From Muntiacus reevesi (taxonomy: Eukaryota; Chordata; Mammalia; Artiodactyla; Cervidae): DNA of 64,000 nt. The translations under genes and the position numbers were made by a program. How positions within the stretch are numbered: position 1 is the stretch's first letter; every line of letters starts with the position of its first letter. The DNA lies in NCBI RefSeq assembly GCF_963930625.1, contig NC_089252.1:20096921-20160920 (forward strand), read 5' to 3'. Under the pieces are notes generated by a model. The model worked only from the letters and a program-made list of their open reading frames with translations. It had not been told where the DNA came from and did not search any database. Below, piece by piece: positions 32,185 to 45,000 of the stretch.

Positions 32185-32626
32185 AAGGCTCTTTCCAGTA
32201 GTCATGTATGGATGTGAGAGTTGGACTATAAAGAAAGCTGAGTGCCAATGAATTGATGCTTTTGAACTGTGGTGTTGGAGAAGACTCTTGAGAGTCCCTT
32301 GGACTGCAAGGAGATCCAACCAGTCCATCCTAAAGGAGATCAGTCCTGGGTGTTCATTGCAAGGACTGATGTTGAAGCTGAAACTCCAGTACTCTAGCCA
32401 CTTGATTCGAAGAACTGACTCATTTGCAAAGACCCTGAGGCTGGGAAAGATTGAGGGCAGGAGGAGAACGGGACGACAGAGGATGAGATGGCTGGATGGC
32501 ATCACCGACTCAATGGATTTGTGTTTGGGTGGACTCCAGGAGTTGGTGATGGACAGGGAGCCCTGGCGTGCTGCAGTTCATGAGGTCGTAAAGAGTCAGA
32601 CACGACTGAGCAAGTGAACTGAACTG
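32185..32626 (+). mobile_element. 5'-truncated BovB LINE
   Basis: A 442-bp sense BovB 3' end finishing AGTGAACTGAACTG. A perfect 14-bp duplication AAAGGCTCTATGGA lies at 32171-32184 and 32627-32640. The frame 32288-32617 encodes the BovB C-terminal tail (RRSNQSILKEISPGCSLQGL). Confidence 0.93.
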
Positions 32627-32689
32627 AAAGGCTCTATGGAGGTGACACAAACTGAACTTTATTTAATTGTAACAGTTAACAATTATTGG

Positions 32690-32795
32690 TGTCTTACTAA
32701 ATCCAGACCTTGGGCTATCATTTTTAATGCATTGGCCCATTTAATCCTCAAAACAACCCTACAAGGTGGTTACTTTTTATGAAATAAGACTAACA
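32690..32795 (+). repeat. MIR SINE fragment
   Basis: TGCATTGGCCCATTTAATCC, then TCAAAACAACCCTACAAGG, matches the MIR core. Confidence 0.65.
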
Positions 32796-33867
32796 TTTGT
32801 CCTCTCTTCCAGAATAAAGCAATTCAATTCTCAGCTAAGGACCACCAGCAATAAAGATTTCATTTCCCAGCCTCTCTTGAGGTACAGCTACAAGATAAAA
32901 TTCAGGTCACAGAGATTAAGTAGAACTTGTGTGGACTTCCAAGTTTTCTTAAAGTTAGGGGCCTCTTATGCCTTCCTCCTTTCTGCTGGCTGGGATGCAA
33001 AGATCATGGCAGGAGGCCAAGCAGCCATCCTGGAGAGTGAGGAAGCCACACACCAAGGATGAGGGCAAAGAGCCTGGGTGCCCTGATCATGTTGCAAAGT
33101 CTCCCTCCCCAACCTGGCCTGCCTACCTAGATTCCTTTTTAGAGAGAAAACTTCGTACGTGCAATAAGCCACAAAGAATATTTTGCGTCTTCTTTCAGAG
33201 TTGAATCAAGGTCAGACTGACACATTATCTCCACTTACAGAGACGAGAAAAGCTTACCCAGACACAGCCAATGTGAGCCAGGGTTCAAACACAACTCTGA
33301 TTCCTTACCTCTGGGTTCCTACCCTCACCCAGACTCCCTTGAGAAGTACACAGGATTTGTACAGTGGGTAAGAAGGCCTTGCATTTTCCTTACAGACCGC
33401 CAGGATTTCCTGGCGTGGCGAGGACTTCTCATTTAGGAGAGGATGATTCTGTCCTTCTGTTTTATCCCTGAATTGGCACAGTCTCCCCCCAATCCCAGTC
33501 TGTCTTTGGAATCACTAACCACAGCTGCTTCCCCCGAGGCTGCTGCGAAGGCAGGGATTTAGCTCTTAGTTGTCCAAGATAAACACTGCCGGGAACACAA
33601 CCCAACCACCTCTCCTCCATCCAGGAAAGTCCTGCAGGTCAGAAGAGACTGCTTAGACTGGCACTTGACATCAATCTGAACTTTGATGCTGTAAATCAGG
33701 CAGAGAAATGAAATGATCAGGGCAAACCGGCATGGGTAGGTCCGGGATCCTGAAATACTCTTCAGCTCCTCCAGAGCAAAGCTGCAAGACTGTCCCTTTG
33801 CTTTAGATGTTATGAACTACCAGAATATGGTTCGAAGTGTTCCCTGGGAAGAACAGATTAAGACCAT

Positions 33868-34107
33868 CATGGACTTCCCAGGTGGTCCAGTAGTTAAGAA
33901 TCTGCCTGCCAATGCACAGGACACAGGTTCAATCTCTGGTCTGGGAAGATCCCACAAGCCACAGAGCAACTAAGCCGGTGGATCACAACTACTGAGCCAG
34001 TGCTCTAGAGTCCGTGCACCAGCAGAAGCCACCACCACGAGGAGCTGGGGCACAGCGAGAGAAAGACTAGCAAAGACCCAGTGCAGCCAGAACTTTTAAA
34101 AAGATCA
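33868..34107 (+). mobile_element. CHR-2/ART2-type SINE
   Basis: TGGACTTCCCAGGTGGTCC through AGACCCAGTGCAGCCAGAAC. Probable imperfect target copies AGACCATCATGG and AGATCATCATCG flank it. Confidence 0.85.
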
Positions 34108-34536
34108 TCATCGTAAAATTGCAATGTGTGTGTATGAAGCTCCTGGGAGCACTCACTGAAACTGAATGACACAGATGCGTCAGGACAACTTGGGAAAACT
34201 ATTACAACTGGTAAAACAGTAACCATGAACTTGGCCTCCCCAAGGCCAGGGCTGCTTTCAGGAGAACTTAGGGTGTGCTGGAGAAGGTTCCAAAGGACTT
34301 TTAAGTACACTTGAATCTGCTCTTAAGTCCCACACTCGAGGCAACTGAACAAACTACTGTGTGCCAATGGGGAGATCCAATTCTTCCCCAGATTAGCAGA
34401 GAAATCACACTTCAGGGCATCCTGGTTTGAGGTTAAGACGCTGAGGTGCTCACTGCCTTGGTGCATACATGCTCCCACACGTGTGCTTACACACACACAC
34501 CACTAAAGGTCTAAGACAAGTAGAGATTCTGTAGTT

Positions 34537-34855
34537 CAGAACTGCACTGTCCAAATATGGGTATAGCCAGTAGCCCATAGGTGGCTAGCGGACACTTGAA
34601 ATGTGGTCAGTCCACGCTGAGATGGGTTCTAAATGTAAACTGCACTTTGTAGGATACAACGATTTCATATACAAGGGTAAAATATCTTCGTAACTTTTTA
34701 TATTGTCTGTTAAAATGATCCTATTTGGGATATACTGGGTTAAAACAAAATAACTGGGTCATCAAAATAAATTACACCTCTTTTTACTTTATGTGGGTAC
34801 TAGAAGAATTTAAAGTACATAGGTGGCTCACACTGTATTTCTGTTGGACTAAAAA
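34537..34855. repeat. hAT-type (MER5/Charlie-like) DNA transposon remnant
   Basis: The ends ACTGCACTGTCCAAATATGG and TATTTCTGTTGGACTAAAAA are roughly inverted. GCCAGTAGCCCATAGGTGGC with CACTTGAAATGTGG is the usual subterminal motif. Non-autonomous and old. Confidence 0.65.
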
Positions 34856-35439
34856 TAGCAGCTAGTTCTGCTCTAAAAACTTTCATTTAGACTAAGTATC
34901 ACTGAACTCCTCTGGAAGCAAAATGTCCTGTTAGATAACAGCATAAAGTCCCACCACTCCCTCTTCCGGCACATTTATTACGTACAGTGTGCGTTTAAGG
35001 GGCAGTCTGCCAGGCGGCTCGTTTCCACGGGGTCAGATGCCTCCAGCTTCACAGGCTCTCCCGCACCCTCTGAGCCTCTCCCCACCCAGTTCCCGAGCGA
35101 GTGTTCAGCTCTGGTGGCCCACTTCCCAAACCTCCGCGGGCACACCCAATACTCTTTCTGGCGTGTTCTTCTGTTCCTACTGCTCACTCCCCCTGGGGAC
35201 ATCCTTCACTCTCATGACTTCATCCTTCCTCTCATGATTCCTCCATGTGACCTCACAGAGGTTCAGATGATTCGGAACTCTACTTTCCAGCCCCTTCATC
35301 TGTCAGTTTAAATGCTGGGATGTTCTACTTTAAGTCAAACCCTGAAGGAACAGGAGAAGGGAGGGACTGCAGTTCAAACTCACAACCACCTGCCAAGTTC
35401 CTAGAATGGCTGGTATGCACTGGGAGGAAGGAGTCAAGA

Positions 35440-35889
35440 CCACACTTTGTGTGGTCCATTTATTTACAAAGACTGTTAAAATCTGGGTTTTATCTCTTTA
35501 CTTTTTAGGTCCTCCCTCAGAAGAGGGCAGTGAATAATAAAATGTCCCAAACAGCAGCATATGAAAACAGAAGACGAAAATAACAGAATTAGGCAAATTT
35601 GGTCATGAAGAAAGCAGGGACAGAGGCTCTCAATCAGAAACACACAGATGCAGGTCTGAATCCCTGAAAGCATGGGTGAGGTTCTGAGAGTGTGTGCATA
35701 TATAAACATTTTGAGAAAAGAGTCTGCAGCTTCCATCTTATTTCAGAGGGTCTGAGACTCATATAAGGACTACTGCCATAAGGCTTAAAAACAAAACTCG
35801 ATGCAAGTACGAGGTAAAGAAAGGCTGTCCATTTACACGTTGAATACTTTCAGACACTGACGGGTACACGCTTGTATTCACTAAGCCCA
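35440..35889 (-). other. ELP2: ELP2 3' untranslated region (probable extent)
   Basis: The sequence runs from the stop codon to just past the first minus-strand AATAAA, with no repeat and no splice-supported frame. The left limit is inferred. Confidence 0.55.
35459..35464 (-). terminator. ELP2: Likely ELP2 polyadenylation signal
   Basis: AATAAA on the minus strand, about 425 nt after the stop codon. A second AATAAA lies at 34974-34979 and could give a longer 3' UTR. Confidence 0.55.
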
Positions 35890-36046
35890 CTACAGCGCAC
35901 ACCTGTCGACTCTGTGTATCTTCACAGTATGATCTTCACCACAGCTTGCAAACTGCAACCATTCAGCACCTTCTCCTTGATTCTGTTCAGTCTTTCCATT
36001 ACAATTCTTCCAGCATAATTTTTTGATAGCAAGTGTATGACTTTGG
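35890..36046 (-). CDS. ELP2: ELP2 last coding exon and stop
   Basis: The acceptor is TTTGTTTTAG|CCAAAG. It encodes QSHTLAIKKLCWKNCNGKTE and EWLQFASCGEDHTVKIHRV, ends RCAL, and stops with TAG at 35892-35890. The 3' UTR continues to the left. Confidence 0.95.
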
Positions 36047-39000
36047 CTAAAACAAAGAGAAATCATGAGATGAACATATGCTATGACTATGAAACATTTT
36101 ACTGGCTGCTCAATTCATATTAATAAAATTAGTATGCTCTTCCTATTAGTGTTGTTAACATAAATGGAAGTCAAAACCTAAACATCAAGATGTGCTATCA
36201 CTAACAGTTTAGCAGTTTTATTTTAACCTTGAAAACATCTTACTTACCAACCAAGGACACCACCAAAAACAGCAAGAAATAGACAATGCATTTCTGTCAA
36301 ATTTTGCTTTAATGATCAGTGGAATTCAAGAGATGGCTATTGAAATTAAGTCTTTCAGGCAACATTACTACTGATTTGGTAACTGTAATGTTAGCAATCC
36401 AAATAATATAAAGTAAGTCAGGAATCAATTCTTGCAAATCCAAAGTCATCATAATGACACAAAAAATTTTTTAATGAGAAATTCAAATTCTGTACATGCC
36501 CCTGCCCGTGCCTCCTAAGGGGCTTCCTGGCAGCATCGCGCTTTCAGGTCACGGAAGTGGTCTGGGCGCCAGGCAGAGGCCGTGAGCACCGTGGGCAGGG
36601 CAAGGTGAAAGGGAGGGAGGGAAGGGAGGGGAGGCCGGCCAGAGAGAACATTTCAGATGCCTGAAATATGGAATTTCATTGGCTACCTCTTAGGTAAGCC
36701 AGCAGCATGAACTGTTTCAACAGCCAAACCCAGCCTCAGAGACGTGGAAGTGGAGCCATGAGAGAAGCAGTGACGAATCAGATCTCATTTTAATATACCT
36801 AAATAAATACAATCATCATAAGCATTAACATGCTTTGCTGATAAGGAGACAAACTCCTCTGAAAGAAATAGCTTATACAATACATGTCTCTTGTCATCAA
36901 GTCAGTGACCTTGCTCATGGTGCTGTTGTTTGGAACTGTATTTGAGTTATATTTTGGATAGTTTAAACATATGAATGTTGAAGAATCCTAAAAAAAAAAA
37001 AAACTAACACAGAATGATGTGTGACATTTTTTGCAAGTCTCGTCGTTTCTAATGCATAAACGGGTGAAGTTGATTGACAAGCGATCCCTGCTGTCCAGGC
37101 AGGCGTTTGAAGAGGCGGCGATGAGCAGCAGGCGCTCTGAGCCAGCAGAGGCGGCACCCGGGCCCAAGGCTCAGAGCCCTCACTCTGCCTGAAGCGGGGT
37201 CACAGGGCTGGGAGCGGCACCTGGTGGTTTGCTCCATTTTGGGAGCTCAGCTGAAGTATTCAAACATGAGATCTGGCTACCAAACACAGTCTATAATATT
37301 TCCAAAAAAATCACCAACATTCTGAATCAAATTTTCCTAAGATTCTACTGTGGTCACATTCTGAAACCCATCATTTTGAAATTCATTTTCATCTCCAATG
37401 TGTTATCTCTAAGGATAATATCAGGCAAACCAGCCATGTGGTCAAATAAACTTTTTAAAAATAAGTGCAGTATAGTAACAAATGTCAATTTCAAGAAACT
37501 ATCATAAAACACAGAGGTACCAATTGGAGATAAGCACCAGGAATGGATTTGTATTCTACTCCACACAAATGAGGCATGCGATTTGCTGCTAAAGACTCCA
37601 ACGATGTCTATCTGATCTGGTGGAAGCAAAAACAGGAAAGAAATACCTTTGACTTGTTTCTACACAGCGGATCCAGTCGTTTATTTCTGGAACTTGATCG
37701 GTCTTTTTCCAGGAGTATAAACAAATCTTTCCACACTCTAATCCTACTGCAACCACGTATCTGTTTTTAAGAGAAGGGTGAAGACTGATTAATTTAGCAT
37801 GAATTTCTTCAGGGTTCCCGACTACCTCTGGCTGAAAGGACTCTGTTTGGACCCAGGATCCAGCGTGCTGCTCTGCTGCGCACTCGAGAAGCCGCCTCTC
37901 CATCAGGGGTGCACAGTTCTACCTCTGTCCCTGGTGGGCAAGGCCCGCGAGCCAGCGCTTCCCTGGCTGGCTGTGGGGCCCTCAGGCTACTAAAGATACT
38001 TGTTACAGAGAAAGTATCACCATCTACCATTTGGTAAAATAAGAACCTTTGAGCCACATTCCTCATCTCTATTTCACCACTCTAAATACCATCAAGTTCT
38101 ATCAATCTAGAAATTCTTATGAGAAACATAAGCATTATTTAAAAAAATAGTTAACTTGGAAGCTGAAAGAACCCACAGATTAAAGTATAAGAGGGCTATA
38201 CATTGAGACTAAGTGGTCTTCTTAAAGAAACATGCGATGAGGCCCCCACACCGAGACTGACCGTTGGGAAAGGTTAAGCAGCGGGCAGACGCTGACGGCG
38301 GTCACAGCTCCACCCACGTCCAGGACGGAGGAGCAGGGCCCGATGCTCTGCTCGATGGCGTCATCGCTGGAATCGCACTCACCCCAGACAACCACCTAGC
38401 ACAGACAGATCAAACTCTGTAACGCTTTCTCTCTGCAAGGTTTCCGTTAATGGCAATGTGTTAGCGTTTCAATGGCATAGGTGACACTGAAATTTTTTAA
38501 TTCATCATTTTCATTTGTGATCCAGGACTTCTGAGCATTTCAAGCATCACAGAGAAGCCACCTGTAGCAGATACAAGTCTGAGATCTCAACGACCCAAGT
38601 GTGCTGGGCCAAAGTCGACTGTCCCTGCTCAGAGGCCTGCTCTTTATACTCAGGAAACCAGTTCCGATCCAGTGAGATTCGGTCCACCGAGGTGCCTATG
38701 CATTCCCCCAAGAAATTACCTTAAAATGTATGAGACCAACCAAGTCCCTGGCTCTTCCTCTACGCCCCACCCCAGCTCAGAGAATCAGCTCAGCTCTCAG
38801 GAGGCCCCAACCTTGATGATGCTAATCTAAGAAATGAGGCTTTCTTGGAAGCTCAGGCCTCGAAGGGGTGTGAATGGTCACAAAGAAATGGAGAGGGCAG
38901 TGAAACAGACAAGAGCTGCAACTTTAGGACCAAAGAGACACTCTGAGCAGAAGACTCTGCCCAGGCAAGCAGAAAGGCATTCCTGAGACTGCCTGATGGA

Positions 39001-42000
39001 CAATGCTTCGTCCATTTCAGCCGTGACCTGTCTCTGAGTCACAGCTGGGCCGTCTGCTGCCAGGCCTGACCGTGGAGGGTAGAGGCAGCCCTGCTGCCTT
39101 GCAGAGACCAGGCAGAGAAACACTGGGGAGACATGGATACGCCAGTGAGAGGGGCGAAGGGCTTGAGAGTGCGCATCAGAGGCCGACACTTCCGTGTCAC
39201 TGAGTAACATGCCATCAGTCCTCTGCTTCAGTAATACCACGATTAGGACTGAGAGGGCAGGACAGGAAAGGAGATGCTCAGGTGCCTCAGACCTCTAGTC
39301 TGCAGTAACTGCAGAGAAGGAAAGGATATATATATTTTTTTAACATTTTAAAATAACTTTTATTTCTAATCACAGTTACACACAGAATTTTTAATAGTAA
39401 GAAATAACAAACGATATATTGGAAATGAAAATTTCCATTCAAACTTCCCAACCCACCCCATCAACATCCTCATCCACCTAATCACCTTCTCTTTATAGCC
39501 ATGCTGTTTAGTTGCTCAGTCATGTACAACTCTGTGATCCCATGGATGTTTTAAAGAGCTTGAACACTAGAGGAAAGACGGCCAAGCAAACATTTCCCAG
39601 AGAACAAGGGCAAGGGGCAAGGCCAAAAACCTATTGCTCGCTCACTTATCCTGATTTTTTTCAAAGCTTGGGACATACACACTCACACACCCCACCTCCT
39701 CCAATGAATGAAAAGATAAAACAATTATTCACAGAATTTAAAATTCATACAAGTATGAAAAAGAAAAGTATGGATAGTCTTAACCCATTTCATGGACTAC
39801 TTTTCTCCCACTGGGGCCATGTGATATTAGTAATGAGTCTGAAGAGTCTCCTCTGTAGGTGATATTTCAGAGACATGTATTTATAGAATTTAACAAGTAA
39901 GAAAAATCTTTTTATGTATGCATATGAAAAATACAGGAGGGAACACATAAACTGGATTTTAAAAACCATATTAGAAAATTCGGATTACTTGTGTTTTTTT
40001 TTAATCCAAAGATACCTGTAATATTATTATCTTACATTTGAAAAAATACAAAGTTAAAACAAAATTACCTTTCTGTCCCGACTTCCAGTAAAGAAATACT
40101 TGCCATCCGGACTCCAGTCACAGGACCAAATAATCCTGCTGTGCACTGCGGTGACCTTGTTAGTGAAGGCAAAGAGGCTGAAGACTGGGTCTGAAAGAAA
40201 CACGTTCATGCACTGCTCTCAGGGTGGAGAGACCTGGTTTTTCCTTGTTAGAAAGTTATGTTTAAGTGCCATATAAATCATGTAATTTAGTCATCAATCT
40301 ATACACATAAATGGATGTCTTTTACAACAGATCAAGGCCAGGGAGCAGACTCCTCACCAGAAGACTAGACTATGGGAATACATTTATTTTTCTAGTAGGA
40401 AATGATATTATACTGATTAGTCACTCTTTAGTGACTGATGTGAACTCTTTATTGCCAATCAGACTTAAATTGAAGAAAAGTATGTACGGAAAACCACTAG
40501 ACCATTCAGGTATGACCTAAATCAACTCCTTTACGATTATACAGTGGAAGTGACAAATAGATTCTGATAGACAGAGTGCCTGAAGAACTATGGATGGAGG
40601 TTTGTGACACTGTACGAACAGGAGGCAGTGATCAAGACTACTCTCAAGATAAAGAAATGCAAAAAGGCAAAATGGCTGTCTGAGGAGGCCTTACAAATAG
40701 CTATGAAAAGAAGAGAAGCTAAAGGCAAAGGAGAAAAGGAAAGATATACCCATTTGAATGCAGAGTTCCAAAGAACAGCAAGGAGAGATAAGAAAGCCTT
40801 CCTCAGTGATCCATGCAAAGAAATAGAGGAAAACAATAGAATGGGAAAGATTAGAGATCTCTTCAAAAAATTAGAGATACCCCTTTTCATGCAAAGATGG
40901 GCACAATAAAGGACAGAAATGATATGGATCTAACAGAAGCAAAAGATATTAAAAGGTGGAAAAAAAAAAAAGAAGAGGAGGCAAGAATACACAGAAGAAC
41001 TACAAAAAAGATCTTCACGACCCAGATAATCACAATGGTATGATCACTCACCTAGAGCCAGACATCCTGGAATGTGAAGACAAGTGGGCCATAGGAAGCA
41101 TCACTAAGAACAAAGCTAATGGAGGTGATGGAATTTCAGGGGAGCTATTTCAAATCCTAAAAGATGATGCTGTGAAAGTGCTGCACTCAATATGCCAGCA
41201 AATTTGGAAAACTCAGCAGTGGCCATAGGACTGGAAAAGGTCAGTTTTCATTCCAAACCCAAAGAAAAGCAATCCCAAAGAATGCTCAAACTACTGCACA
41301 ATTGCACTCATCTCACACGCTAGTAAAGTAATGCTGAAAATTCTCCAAGCCAGGCTTCAACAGCACGTGAACCATGAACTTCCAGATGTTCAAGCTGGTT
41401 TTCGAAAAGGCAGAGGAACCAGAGATCAAATTGCCAACATCTGTTGGATCATTGAAAAAGCAAAAGAGCTCCAGAAAAACATCTATTTTTGCTTTATTGA
41501 CCATGCCAAAACCTTTGACTGTGTGGACTACAACAAACTGTGGAAAATTCTTAAAGAGATGGGAGTACCAGACCACCTGACCTGCCTCTTGAGAAATCTG
41601 TATGCAGGTCAAGATGCAACAGTTAGAACTGGACATGGAACAACAGACTGGTTCCAAATCAGGAAAGGAGTACATCAAGGCTGTATACTGTCATCCTGAT
41701 TATTGAACTTGTATGCAGAGTACATCATGAGAAATGCTGAACTGGATGAAGCACAAGTTGGAGTCAAGATTGCAGGAAGAAATGTCACAAAGCTCAGATA
41801 TGCAAATGACACCATCCTTATGGCAGAAAGTGAAGAACTAAAAAGCCTCTTGATGAAACTGAAAGAGAAGAGTGAAAAAGTTGGCTTAAAACTCAACATT
41901 CAGAACACTAGGATCATGGCATCTGGTCCCATCACTTCATGGGAAACAGATGGGGAAACAGTGGAAACAGTGACAGACTTTATTTTCTTGGGCTCCAAAA

Positions 42001-45000
42001 TCACTGCAGATGATGACTGCAGCCATGAAATTAAAAGACGCTTGCTTCTTCGAAGGAAAGTTATGACCAACCTAGACAGCATATTAAAAAGCAGAGACAC
42101 TACTTGGCCAACAAAGGTCCGTCTAGTCAAAGCTATGGTTTTTCCAATAATCATGAATGGATGTGAGAGCTGGACTATATAGAAAGCTGAGCACTGAAGA
42201 ACTGATGCTTCTGAACTGTGATGTTGAAGAAGACTCTTGAGTCCCTTGGACAGCAAGGAGATCTAACCAGTCCATCCTAAAAGAAATCAGTCCTGAATAT
42301 TTATTGGAAGGACTGATGCTGAAGCTGAAACTCCAATACTTTGGCCACCTGATGCGAAGAACTGACTCATTGGAAAAGACCCTGATGCTGGGAAAGATTG
42401 AAGGCGGGAAAAGAAGGGGATGACAAAGAATGAGATGGTTTGATGGCATCACCAACTCAATGGACATGAGTTTGAGTAAGCTCTGGGAGCTGGTGATGGA
42501 CAGGGAGGCCTGGCATGCTTCAGTCCATGGAGTTGCAAAGAGTCAGCCACAACTGAGCAACTGAACTGAACTGAACTGAAGTGACTGATGTAAAACATCT
42601 TCTGGACACTTAACTAAAAGTTCAGTTGATGCCTACAGAAGAAGCCTCAAGAAATTTAACTTACTCAGGAAGTAGCCAGATCTCTGTATTAAGCTATGGA
42701 AAAAAAAGAATAATGCACCCTTAAACAATGTAAAAACAAACAAACAAACTTAAAAAAACTTTTCCTTTGTAAGATTCTAAGTGTAGGGTAACTAACTTCT
42801 AGCCCTCACAGGGACTAAAACCTAAATGACCTAACTGTGTATCAAGGGAAGACTAATATATCTATTAATCAATAATCCACAAAGATATAACACATTATAA
42901 TATAGATTTGTTATTAGCCTCACTTTAACTTTAAAAAGTAAAGTATACATGTTAGGAAATCACTGGTTGCAAATGAAATCAGTCTGTTTTAACATATACT
43001 GCTCAGTATCTGTTATAGTATTTGGCATTCTCTAAAATATAAAAAACCCAAAGAACTAAAAACATCAGAAGTCAAATTGATGTAGGTTTTAATTAATGAA
43101 AAAATTAAAAGCAGGATTCAACAACACAAAAGTACTTTAAACACTCTCTAGATTTTACCCACTCACTGAAACTGGAAGAATAATAGGCTATTGCTCTAAG
43201 TACACAAAGGAAACTTTTCTTTCTTTTTCAGTGTTTTTTCATTTTATGCCAGGTCCAAAGTAGAAGGCAGGTAGGTGTGTTAACATCTTGCCCAGGGTTC
43301 ATGTTATTCACAAATATTAGTTCCTCGGTCATGTCCAACTCCATGGTCTGCAGCCTGCCAGACTGCTCTGTCCATGGGATTCTCCAGACAAGAATACTGG
43401 AGTGGGTAGCCATTCCCTTCTTCAGGGGATCTTCCTGACCCAGGGATCAAATCTGGGTCTCCTGCATAGCAGGCGGATTCTTTACCATCTGAGCCACCAG
43501 GGAAGCCAAGTGGATGTCTAAATCATCAGTGTGAAAGAGGTGGGTAATTTAACTGTATAGTCATTATTCCTGTCCCATAAAATCCTCAGTATATATCATC
43601 CATTTGGTTTTAAGGTGGCATTCTGTAACCATCTGCAAAGTCTAAATTTTGTACATACAGATTTTTATGCTTCTTTAACAGAGATATTTGAAAACCTTAC
43701 CATCCTTACAAGGAAGGTCAAGTATTCCTCAATTGTCACAAAACTCTGAAAGACTCCCAGTAACCAGACTCTGGCCTTCACCCTGTTATCATTTCACTTT
43801 ACCCACAGCCGCTCAAAGTGGGTACATGGACATAACTGTCTCACTAGTACTCTTCCCAGCCAGGAGCTGTTTACCTAACTCGGGTGGGATTGTGTCCTGC
43901 CTCTTCCACAGTGACCAGGTTCGATCTCTGGAAACAGCTAGTAAGAACTTGTCATCAGGAGAGAAGGCCATCTGTGTGACAGTCAAACTGTGGAAGATTA
44001 AATTCTGCACCTGCTTCCAAGATGCAGTGTTCCAGAGAATGATAGCGGCATGCTCTTTCTTGGCTGCCTGTAGGACAGAGATGAAACAATAAAGCAATGT
44101 GAGTGAGATAAACTGGAAAAAAACAAACAAAACCACTTTTCAAAGTAACACATTGCTTCTACAGTATTCTTCATGTATCTGCATAAATAAAAACCACAAA
44201 TTCTAAGAAGATACTATAAATTCTATAAGCAGGTGTAACCCCTGAGAAGAGACAGACTGGGATTAGAAATGACGAATGATTAGAGACTGGCAGTGGAATC
44301 AGAATTTTTAAAATTATAATTAACATACAATATTTTACCTTGTTATTGACTGTGTTCCCTATGTGCACCTTACATCCCTGTGACTTATTTTGAAACTGTG
44401 AAGTATTGTGTAACTGCAAGTTTATACCTCTTATACCCCTATTTCCATCATCCGTCCACCCTGCCGAAAATACCTGGTCTGTTCCCTGTATCAACGAATC
44501 TGCTTCTGTTTTGTTTGTCCACTTGTTTTGGTTTTTTGGATTCCACATATAAATGAAATCATTGTCTTTCTCTGTCTGACTTATTTACTTATTTCACTTA
44601 GCATAATACCCTCCAGGTCTATCCATGGTGCCACAAATGGAAAGATTTCATTCTTTTTCTAATGGCTGGCTAATATTGCACATTCAAGTGTGCACACACC
44701 CCACCCCTTCCTAGTCATTCCTTTATCAACAGACACTTTGGTTGCTTCCATATCTTGTCTATTGCAAATAAAGCTACAATGAACACAGGGGTACATTTAT
44801 CTTCATAAATTATCGTTTTTGTTTTCTTTGGATAAATACCCAAAAGCAGAATTGCTGGATCATATGGTGTAGTTCTATTTTAATTTTTTGAGGAGCTGCC
44901 ATACTAAGTATGTATTTTACATAATTTTACAAGTATGTATTGTATTTTTACAAAATACATTTCTGTATTAACTGTGTAATTAGTAGTTAAGAGACTTTCA

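Noticed and set aside
43875..44548. Frame 44171-44548 (minus) next to an ELP2 exon
   Set aside because: It lies in an antisense L1 fragment and is not joined to ELP2 by any usable splice sites.
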